64,000 nucleotides of DNA. Source: Kordia sp. SMS9 (GTDB taxonomy: Bacteria; Bacteroidota; Bacteroidia; Flavobacteriales; Flavobacteriaceae). How positions within the stretch are numbered: the stretch's first letter is position 1; each line of letters starts with the position of its first letter. Of this stretch, positions 16,562 to 24,500 are shown in pieces. The position numbers and the translations under genes are program-made. The notes under the pieces are model-generated. The model was not told the DNA's origin and ran no database searches. It saw only the letters and a list, made by a program, of their open reading frames with translations. The stretch covers positions 1,664,465 to 1,728,464 of the forward strand of contig NZ_CP031153.1 of assembly GCF_003352465.1 (NCBI RefSeq). The letters run 5' to 3'.

Positions 16562-17277
16562 TGCAAAAAACCAACATTTTACTCGCAGAAGACGATTATG
16601 ATTTTGGAAGTATTTTAAAACAATACTTAATGATTCACAATTTTAATGTGACTTGGGCAACCGATGGAGAAGAAGCATTGACGCTTTTTACTTCAGATAA
16701 ACATCAAGAAGAAAATGCCTTTGATATTTGCGTATTTGATGTGATGATGCCAAAATTGGACGGTTTTTCATTAGCAGAAAAAGTGATTCAACACAACCCA
16801 GAAATTCCCTTTATCTTTTTGACAGCCAAGAAGATGAAAGAAGATAAAATACGAGGATTAAAACTCGGAGCCGACGATTATATCGTCAAACCATTTGAAG
16901 CTGATATTTTGGTATTACGCTTGCAAAACATACTGAAACGAACGCAAAAACAGCGAATTTCATCAAAAAACGAACAGCAATACGCAATTGGAAAGTATGT
17001 ATTTGACAGCGTAAATTATCAATTGAAATTCAATGGAGAAACCCAACGAATTACTGAAAAAGAAGCGCAACTCATTCAGTATTTCTACGATCACAAAAAC
17101 CAACTCATCAAACGAGAAGACGTTCTTGAACATGTGTGGGGAAATGACGATTTCTTTTCTGGAAGAAGCATGGATGTATTCATCAGCCGACTTCGGAAAT
17201 ACTTTAAAAAAGATGCAGCCATCGCTATTGAAAGTACGCGTGGTGTCGGATTGACTTTTAAAATCGTCACAGATTAA
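16561..17277 (+). CDS. OmpR-family response regulator
   Basis: This 238-aa regulator has a receiver domain (residues 1-120) with acidic pocket AEDDYD, phospho-acceptor Asp60 in CVFDVMMPKLDG, a Thr in FIFLTAKK and Lys in DDYIVKPFEAD. The C-terminal winged helix contains NGETQRITEKEAQLIQYF and FSGRSMDVFISRLRKYF, then STRGVGLTFKI. It pairs with the kinase directly upstream. The coiled-coil protein 34 nt downstream is likely co-transcribed and may be part of the same response. Confidence 0.93.
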   Translation: MQKTNILLAEDDYDFGSILKQYLMIHNFNVTWATDGEEALTLFTSDKHQEENAFDICVFDVMMPKLDGFSLAEKVIQHNPEIPFIFLTAKKMKEDKIRGLKLGADDYIVKPFEADILVLRLQNILKRTQKQRISSKNEQQYAIGKYVFDSVNYQLKFNGETQRITEKEAQLIQYFYDHKNQLIKREDVLEHVWGNDDFFSGRSMDVFISRLRKYFKKDAAIAIESTRGVGLTFKIVTD

Positions 17278-17311
17278 ATTAAACATTCATCAAAATTTAA
17301 AAATAGAACAA

Positions 17312-18601
17312 ATGAAAAATTTACTCATAACAACAATCTTAATGCTGGCATTTCACATAGGATTTGCACAAGAAGAACCACCAACACCACCAACGCCGCC
17401 AAATTCATCTTCAAACTACAGTAGTTCTATGAAAAGTAGTGGCAAAAATGGAAGTACTTCTGTGTCCGTTAGTCAAACAGATGACGATTATAAATTCCGA
17501 GCGCGTTTTCCAAAAAACAGATATGCAAAATTGAAAACGCTCATTGAAAACACACTTGGCGGAAAAAATATGGACATTGGAAAAGGATATTCCAAATGGA
17601 GCAATGACGAAAAGGTATATTATGTGAAGCTGACAGAGAAAAACTTACGCATGACGGTTGACTTAAATGTGGCTTCGCCAGATTTGGCAGCGAAAATCAG
17701 TGCTTTGGGAAAAGATGCTAAGCTTATTATTTCTGGAAGTACTGTAAAAGTTGAGCGTGAACGCATGCAACGTAAAGCAGATCGTATGCGCGTAGAAGCA
17801 GATCGTATGCAACGTGAAGCAGAGCGATTGGAACGACAAGCATTGCGTGAAGCAGAACGTACAAAAAGAATGGCACAACGCGAAAAAGAACGCATGCAAC
17901 GCGAGCAAGAACAGATAAAACGCGCTGCGAAACGTGTAGAACGTGAAGCCAAACGCGTAGAGCGCGAAGCAAAACGATTGGAAGAACAAGCACGTCACAA
18001 AGGTGGCGTGAGTTCTTACATCAAACGTTTGTTGGACGATCCGAAAACAAAATACACGGCAACTTCTGGCGCAAATCTGAATTGGATTTGGCCAGAAGTT
18101 CAAGAAAATCTCTTGGCGTCTTTACTAGAAGATAATTTAATCAAATCTACCGCTGAAGTAACGTTTACCACAGAGAAAGATCGCATGTATAGCAACGGTG
18201 CAGAACTTACAGCAACGCAGTATGAAAAGTACAACAGTATGCTTCGCAACGCAGGAATTCAGTCAAATGCTGATTTTTCATTTTACAAACAAGCAGATCA
18301 TATTGTGGTCATTGGTCTAAATGCACGGATTAAAAAAGTATTTAACGATTTACACAAAAAAGGACATATTGCTTCTACTGATGAAGCCATAAAGCTTTTG
18401 ATTGATGGAAATAGCATCACAAAAAACGGAACTGTTTTAGGGAAAGAAAAAGTAGCTGCCTACAATGCCATTCTTCGTGACAACGGCATTATTCCTGCGC
18501 CTGGAAAATATATTGAAATGAAAAAAGCAGGAAGTTATCGTTTGGGCTATAGCTTGGGAAGCAAAGGAATTGTGGGGACTTGGATTGAAGAAAAGCGTTA
18601 A
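17312..18601 (+). CDS. Secreted coiled-coil protein linked to the two-component system
   Basis: This 429-aa protein has signal peptide MKNLLITTILMLAFHIGFAQ, then a proline stretch (PPTPPTPPNSSS) and a Ser-rich segment. A compact N-domain follows, then a long Arg/Glu-rich coiled coil at about residues 145-232 with recurring MQREAERLERQ and RVEREAKR units. The C-terminal ~190 residues look globular and partly duplicated: KTKYTATSGANLNW, ATQYEKYNSMLRNAGI and KVAAYNAILRDNGIIPAPGK. No family was recognised. It lies 34 nt after the response regulator with no promoter between, so co-expression with the sensor system is likely. Confidence 0.75.
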   Translation: MKNLLITTILMLAFHIGFAQEEPPTPPTPPNSSSNYSSSMKSSGKNGSTSVSVSQTDDDYKFRARFPKNRYAKLKTLIENTLGGKNMDIGKGYSKWSNDEKVYYVKLTEKNLRMTVDLNVASPDLAAKISALGKDAKLIISGSTVKVERERMQRKADRMRVEADRMQREAERLERQALREAERTKRMAQREKERMQREQEQIKRAAKRVEREAKRVEREAKRLEEQARHKGGVSSYIKRLLDDPKTKYTATSGANLNWIWPEVQENLLASLLEDNLIKSTAEVTFTTEKDRMYSNGAELTATQYEKYNSMLRNAGIQSNADFSFYKQADHIVVIGLNARIKKVFNDLHKKGHIASTDEAIKLLIDGNSITKNGTVLGKEKVAAYNAILRDNGIIPAPGKYIEMKKAGSYRLGYSLGSKGIVGTWIEEKR

Positions 18602-18606
18602 TAAAA

Positions 18607-18632
18607 AAAGAGCCTATACAAATAGACTCTTT
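18607..18632 (-). terminator. Terminator between the coiled-coil gene and the RiPP-like gene
   Basis: The stem AAAGAG-CTAT / ATAG-CTCTTT has a 4-nt loop. A run of seven A on the plus strand gives a U tract for transcripts from the minus-strand peptide gene at 18659-18844. It may also stop the plus-strand operon. Confidence 0.7.
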
Positions 18633-18658
18633 ACATTCAGTACATAGTATCAAAAATA

Positions 18659-18844
18659 CTATCTGTCAGTTGGTGCATTAATAGGATCTTTTGGTGGACA
18701 AACGTAACACCAAGTTAATTTTGTTGGATTTGTACAACTTAAAATATCGTCAGATTTTCCCGGAGCTGCTCCTCCAATTTTTTTAACAGTTAAATCAGAT
18801 ACTGATTTTTTGTTTAACGCCAATTTTTTCAAATTTTTTTTCAT
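18659..18844 (-). CDS. RiPP-like precursor peptide (LKKLxLNKxxVSxL leader)
   Basis: This 61-aa peptide has leader MKKNLKKLALNKKSVSDL, a Gly-Gly at residues 24-25 and a short core with three Cys plus Ser and Thr (SCTNPTKLTWCYVCPPKDP). The leader is the Bacteroidetes natural-product type seen in class I lanthipeptide-like precursors, and GG is the likely cleavage site. No dehydratase, cyclase or peptidase transporter lies nearby, so it is an orphan precursor here. It is clearly related to the two precursors near 36 kb. That it is modified is inference from the leader. Confidence 0.7.
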   Translation of the reverse strand: MKKNLKKLALNKKSVSDLTVKKIGGAAPGKSDDILSCTNPTKLTWCYVCPPKDPINAPTDR

Positions 18845-18928
18845 AATGTAAACTTTAATAAAGGTTTATACTTGTGTTCAATCAAAAAGAAGTTGCGCTT
18901 TTTTAAAATTGTTACCCAATAAGAAGAA

Positions 18929-19085
18929 ATTACACCAATTTTTCTATGAGAAGCGAAGTTGCTTTGGCAGTATAGCACACTGCGAATGATTTGCATAGCC
19001 GTAGCTACGGAAAATAGTCGCAAGGAAATAAGAATGCTGAATGAACGAGCTTATTTGTTGCACCTTATAGTAGAATTGGTATTAC
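18929..19085. mobile_element. MITE-like inverted-repeat element, copy A
   Basis: The element is ~157 bp, with imperfect terminal inverted repeats (ATTACACCAATTTTTCTAT at the left, the inverse of TAGTAGAATTGGTATTA at the right). Its core contains CGAAGTTGCTTTGG, a perfect palindrome CCGTAGCTACGG, AAAATAGTC and CAAGGAA. Copy B at 36321-36486 shares these blocks in the same order. It holds no gene. It lies upstream of the RiPP-like peptide gene. Confidence 0.65.
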
Positions 19086-19139
19086 TCATTCTGTGTATTG
19101 TATTGCTCTAAAAAGAAAAATTGTAATGCAGCATAAAAA

Positions 19140-19167
19140 AAAGGAAATACTCACAAGCATTTCCTTT
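19140..19167 (-). terminator. Terminator of hflX
   Basis: The stem AAAGGAAAT / ATTTCCTTT has a 10-nt loop and is preceded on the plus strand by a run of A, which serves as the U tract for the minus-strand hflX transcript. It lies 16 nt past the hflX stop. Confidence 0.75.
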
Positions 19168-19182
19168 CGTTTGAAGTCAAAG

Positions 19183-20394
19183 TTATGTCAATTCCTCGTA
19201 ATCTGGATACAAGAAATTATTATATGGAAAACGCGTTACATGAATTTCACGAACTACATTGTATACTTTTCGTTTAAACTCATCTAAGTTTTCTTTGTTG
19301 ATGGCGGAGATGAACAAGACTTCTTCTGCAGAAGAGTTCATCCATGTTTTTTTCCAATCATCTAATGTGTAATGTGCTTTGGTTTTTTCGGTAATCAAAT
19401 CATCACTCTCAATAGTTTCATGCGTGTAGGCATCAATCTTGTTAAAAACCATAATAGTAGGTTTATCAGCACTTTTTATCTCACTTAAAATCTGATTCAC
19501 AGAAGCAATATGATCTTCAAAATTTGGATGTGAAATATCTACGACATGCAATAACAAATCGGCTTCGCGCACTTCGTCTAAGGTACTTTTGAAAGAATCG
19601 ACTAATTGTGTGGGTAACTTTCGGATAAATCCAACCGTGTCACTCAATAAAAAAGGTAAATTTCCAATGACTACTTTGCGCACCGTTGTATCAAGCGTTG
19701 CAAACAATTTATTTTCGGCAAATACGTCACTCTTACTAATGACATTCATTAAGGTAGATTTTCCAACATTGGTATATCCAACTAGAGCGACTCTAACTAA
19801 TGCGCCTCTATTGCCACGTTGAACCGCCATTTGCTTATCAATCGTAACCATTTTTTTGCGCAATAAAGCAATCTTGTCACGCACAATACGTCTATCGGTT
19901 TCAATCTCCGTTTCTCCAGGACCACGCATTCCAATTCCTCCTCGTTGACGTTCCAAGTGTGTCCATAAACCTGTCAATCGTGGTAATAAATATTGGTACT
20001 GTGCCAATTCTACTTGTGTGCGTGCATAACTTGTTTTAGCACGTTGCGCAAAAATATCTAAGATCAATCCCGTTCGGTCAATAATCTTACATTTCAATAA
20101 GCGTTCAATATTTTTTTGTTGTGAAGGAGACAATTCATCATCAAAAATAACGGAGCCAATATCATTTGACTTTACAAATTGTTCTACGTCTTCCATTTTT
20201 CCCGTTCCGATAAATGTTTTCGGATTCGGAATATCAATCTTCTGTGTAAAACGTTTTACGACTTCACCGCCAGCTGTGTACGTTAAAAACTCAAGCTCGT
20301 CCAAATACTCTTTTGATTTGGCTTCATCTTGATCTTTCGTAATTACTCCAATAAGGACGGCGCGCTCGTACGCAATGGTTTTCTTCTCTAGCAT
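19183..20394 (-). CDS. hflX: Ribosome-associated GTPase HflX
   Basis: This 403-aa GTPase has an N-terminal HflX domain (FTQKIDIPNPKTFIGTGKME; SVIFDDELSPSQQKNIERLL), a glycine-rich linker (RQRGGIGMRGPGETEIETDR) and a GTPase domain. The GTPase motifs are G1 VALVGYTNVGKSTLMN, switch region FATLDTTVRKV, G3 DTVGFIRKLP and G4 FNKIDAY. HflX splits stalled or hibernating 70S ribosomes. A TAACTTTG box sits just upstream on the minus strand. It is transcribed divergently from the nuclease/phosphatase gene. Confidence 0.95.
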   Translation of the reverse strand: MLEKKTIAYERAVLIGVITKDQDEAKSKEYLDELEFLTYTAGGEVVKRFTQKIDIPNPKTFIGTGKMEDVEQFVKSNDIGSVIFDDELSPSQQKNIERLLKCKIIDRTGLILDIFAQRAKTSYARTQVELAQYQYLLPRLTGLWTHLERQRGGIGMRGPGETEIETDRRIVRDKIALLRKKMVTIDKQMAVQRGNRGALVRVALVGYTNVGKSTLMNVISKSDVFAENKLFATLDTTVRKVVIGNLPFLLSDTVGFIRKLPTQLVDSFKSTLDEVREADLLLHVVDISHPNFEDHIASVNQILSEIKSADKPTIMVFNKIDAYTHETIESDDLITEKTKAHYTLDDWKKTWMNSSAEEVLFISAINKENLDEFKRKVYNVVREIHVTRFPYNNFLYPDYEELT

Positions 20395-20410
20395 AGATAA
20401 AATTAAAAGA

Positions 20411-20418
20411 CAAAGTTA
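20411..20418 (-). promoter_or_regulatory. -7 box of hflX
   Basis: On the minus strand TAACTTTG fits TAnnTTTG, 17 nt upstream of the hflX ATG at 20394. No clear -33 element was seen. Confidence 0.5.
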
Positions 20419-20477
20419 CACATTTCCTTTGTTGATTTTAGTACTTTTATGCTTATAAACTAACATAATAGGTTTTA

Positions 20478-21440
20478 ATGGAGAAAAAAAATACGATTCG
20501 GAAATATCATACAGTAGCATTTTATAATCTTGAAAACTTATTTGATACTTTGGACGATCAGTATGTGTTGGATAATGATTTTTTGCCAAATTCGGATCGT
20601 AATTGGACACCCGAACGTTATGAAAAGAAAATTTACAAACTCGGAAGTGCCATTTCAAGTTTAGGACCTGAAGAAGCTCAAAATGCACCTGTACTCTTAG
20701 GTGTTGCTGAGGTAGAAAATAAAAAAGTGCTTCGAGATTTGGTGGAATCCAAGAAGCTTCAAGAATATGAGTATGATTTTGTGCATTACAACTCACCAGA
20801 TGAGCGAGGTATAGATGTTGGTTTATTGTACCAAACAGAATATTTTGAAGTAATTACATCAGAATCCATTCCTGTACTATTATATGATGAAGAAGGCAAG
20901 CGCGATTTTACACGTGATACATTATATGTAAAAGGATTGCTCAATAACGAATGCATTCACATCTTTGTCAACCATTGGTCTTCTCGCAGAGACGGAGTTG
21001 ATGAAACGGCGCACAAACGCATCAAAGCCGCAGAAACCGTTCGTGAAAAAATAAATTACATTCAAGCCGAAGAACAAGATCCGCACATTATTATTATGGG
21101 CGATTTTAATGACGATCCCACAAGTGACAGTGTGCATAAGTATTTAATGGATACCGATTTATACAATCCGATGGAAAAATTGTTGACCTTATATAAAGGT
21201 AGTTTAAACTACAAAGGAGAATGGAATCTATTTGATCAAATTATCTTCACTACAAATTTCTTCGATTACAAAAAAAGCACACATAGTTTTGCTTCCGCAG
21301 ATATTTTCGACGAACACTTTTTAGCACAGTGGAAAGGCAAATACAAAGGCAATCCTTTCAGAACTTACGCTGGCAGAAAATATTTAGGCGGATACAGCGA
21401 TCACTTCCCAGTGTACATACAATTGAAATTCAATAACTAA
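20478..21440 (+). CDS. Endonuclease/exonuclease/phosphatase-family protein
   Basis: This 320-aa protein has the EEP fold motifs: FYNLENLFDTLDD with the metal-binding Asn/Glu, LGVAEVENKKVL, DVGLLYQ, FVNHWSSRRDG, IIIMGDFNDDPTSD and the final SDHFPVYI. No signal peptide is seen, so it may be cytoplasmic. Family members hydrolyse nucleic-acid or phospholipid phosphodiesters, and the substrate here cannot be told from sequence. It is divergent from hflX and monocistronic. Confidence 0.88.
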   Translation: MEKKNTIRKYHTVAFYNLENLFDTLDDQYVLDNDFLPNSDRNWTPERYEKKIYKLGSAISSLGPEEAQNAPVLLGVAEVENKKVLRDLVESKKLQEYEYDFVHYNSPDERGIDVGLLYQTEYFEVITSESIPVLLYDEEGKRDFTRDTLYVKGLLNNECIHIFVNHWSSRRDGVDETAHKRIKAAETVREKINYIQAEEQDPHIIIMGDFNDDPTSDSVHKYLMDTDLYNPMEKLLTLYKGSLNYKGEWNLFDQIIFTTNFFDYKKSTHSFASADIFDEHFLAQWKGKYKGNPFRTYAGRKYLGGYSDHFPVYIQLKFNN

Positions 21441-21531
21441 ACGGCTATTTTTTCAACTAAAGTGTTAAAGTAAAGTTAAGTTTATATTTTTTTACTATTT
21501 TTAGGGCTACTAACTATTAACCAACTTTTTT

Positions 21532-24500
21532 ATGAAAAAATTTACCTTGTTATGTATGCTAGCGTTGTTCAGTACGTTTGCATATTCTCAAGTACTAAAT
21601 CAGGCTGCTGGTTGGCCGAATACCAACTGGTCGGTCACTGGAACATATAATGCTGATCCAGGCGTTTTTGAAGCCGATCCAACATTGTCAGCAAACTTTG
21701 CTTATGACGATGATGATGCAGGTAGTACGAGTGCAGATGACATTGCTGCTGAATCGCCTGTTATAGATGTTTCTGCTGCATTTACAGCAGGAGAAACTTG
21801 GCTAATTGTAGATGTTGATTACACATTCAATCAGCTAGGAGCTACATTAAATTTAGAATATTGGGATGCTGATGCAGCCGCTTGGGTTGTATGGCAAGAA
21901 TTTGGTGCAACTGCCGATCAACCTTTCGGAGACTTTTGTACTGGAGGAAGAGATTCTTTTACAAGTGACCCTTTAAATGTCTCAGGATTTACCGCTACAC
22001 AACAAACAGGATTCCGTTATCGTTTATCTTATAATGATAATGGTGGTTGGCAATGGGGCTTTTGCTTCGATGCGCCAACAATCACCTCTGCGACTCCGCC
22101 TTCTTGTATAGACGTTTCCAATTTAGCAGTGGCTAATGTAGGCGCAACATCAATAGATGTTAGCTGGGATGCGAATAATGGAGAAACAGCATGGGAAGTT
22201 GCTATTCAACCAGCAGGAACAGGTGTTCCTACAGGTGCAGGAACTGCTGTGACGACCAATGCTCCATATTTGGCCACAGGATTAATGCCTGCTACTGCGT
22301 ATGAAGTATATGTGCGCGCAGATTGTGGCGTAGACGGATTTAGTAACTGGGTAGGACCAATTAACTTTACAACATTAAACTTACCTCCGCCAGCTCCAGT
22401 AGGTGTAACATGTCCTTCAGGATCTTCAACGTTCTTATTTACAGAAGATTTTGAAGTTGATCCACCAGCAGGTTGGACAGGAACAGGTTTTGACGGTTCT
22501 AATGGAAATTGGGACATTACTGCCGGAGGAGCAAACTCTGGAGGAACAGGACCATCGGCTTCTTTCAATGGAGGAAATCACTTAGAATATGAAGCATCAG
22601 GAAATTCATCGACGATTGCATCTGCAATAAGTCCAGCAATAGATTTATCTACGGCGACTGATGCCGCAGAATTAACTTTTTTCCTTCATGCATTTGGAGA
22701 TGATATAGGAACCTTGAATGTAAATGTAGGAACAAGTGCAACAGGTCCTTTCAATACAGAATTAACATGGTCAGGAGATATACAAACTGCAGATACAGAC
22801 GCATGGGTTCCCGTAGGAATTGATTTAACTGCATACTTAGGACAAGTTATTTATATAGAATTTAGCTATGGAGGAACAGGTGCAGGATTTGAAGGAGATT
22901 TATCCATAGATTTTATGCGTGTTGAAACATGTGGCTCTTTCTGTATTGCTCCAAGTAATATTTCTGCTGCAAACATCACAACAACATCAGCAGACATAAG
23001 CTGGGATGCCAACAATGGAGAAACAGCATGGGAAATAGCAATACAACCCGTAGGAACAGGTGAACCAACAGGTGCAGGAACGGCAGTAACTACAAATGCT
23101 CCGTACATGGCTACAGGTTTAAACGGTTCTACAACATATGAAGTATACGTGCGAGCAGATTGTGGACCTAATGGATTTAGCATTTGGGCTGGACCATTCA
23201 CATTCACAACAGATAACTTGCCTCCACCAGCTCCGGTTGGGGTAACATGTGCTTCAGGAACTTCTACTTTTATTTTTTCAGAAGACTTTGAAGACGATCC
23301 ACCATCAGGTTGGACAGGAACAGGATTTGACGGTTCTAACGGAAATTGGGATATTACTGCTGGAGGAGGAAACTCTGGTGGAACAGGACCATCCGTATCT
23401 TTCAGTGGTGGAAATCACTTAGAATATGAAGCATCAGGAAACTCATCGGCAATTGCATCTGCAATAACTCCAGCAATAGATTTATCTACAGCAACTGATG
23501 GGGCAGAATTATCATTTTATCTTCATGCTTTTGGAGCAGATGTAGGAACTTTAAATGTAAATGTTGGTACAAGTCCAACAGGACCATTTACCAATGAATA
23601 TGCTTGGATAGGAGAATTGCAAACAGCCGATACAGACGCTTGGGTTCCAATTGGAATTGATTTAAGTGCATATTTAGGACAAGTTATATATATAGAATTA
23701 AGTTATGGAGGTGCAGGAACAGGATTTGAAGGAGATTTATCTATAGACTTTATGCGTGTGGAAACATGTGGTTCTTTCTGTATTGCACCAAGTTCATTAG
23801 CGGTTGCCAATGTAACGGACACCACTGCTGATCTTAGCTGGATACCAAACAACGGTGAAACAGCTTGGGAAGTTGTAGTACAACCAGCAGGAACAGGGAT
23901 TCCAACAGGTTCAGGAACGCCAGTAACTGTAAATGCTCCATACACAGCAACAGGTTTAACTTCTACCACCGCATACGAAGTATATGTTCGAGCAGACTGT
24001 GGCGGAGGAGTTTTTAGCACATGGACAGGTCCAGTGAACTTCTTTACGCAACCATCAGCTCCAACTGGAGTGAGTTGTAGTGCAGGTGGCGCGGCTGGTT
24101 TTGTCTTTATAGAAGATTTTGAATCAAATCCACCAGCAGGTTGGACAGGAACAGGTTTTGATGGTTCCAATGGAAACTGGGACATTACTCCTGGAGCCGC
24201 AAACTCTGGAGGAACAGGTCCTTCTGCATCTTTCAATGGTGCAACACATTTAGAATATGAAGCATCTGGAAACTCATCAGGCATTGCATCTGCAATAAGT
24301 CCACCAATAAATTTAACTACGGTACTTGATGATGTAGAATTGTCATTCTACCTTCATGCGTTTGGTGCAGATATAGGAACCTTAAATGTAAATGTTGGTA
24401 CAAGTCCAACAGGTCCATTTACAACAGAATTTACTTGGACAGGAGAGTTGCAAACAGATGATACAGATGCTTGGACTCCAATAGGTGTAGATTTAAGTGC

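Noticed and set aside
17620-18103. Cys/Arg/Ser-rich antisense ORFs of 88-146 codons
   Set aside because: They are shadows of the Arg/Glu coiled-coil codons on the plus strand.
18841-19287. Two small ORFs (60 and 64 codons) across MITE copy A and the hflX end
   Set aside because: They fall in the repeat or overlap hflX in antisense, show no start signals and no family.
20416-20796. 126-codon antisense ORF overlapping the nuclease gene start
   Set aside because: It overlaps the EEP gene in antisense and has no recognisable product.
22206-24284. Antisense ORFs of 113-193 codons inside the adhesin gene
   Set aside because: They are rich in Pro, Val and Ala because they mirror the repeated FN3/jelly-roll codons, have no signal or start site and repeat with the same period.
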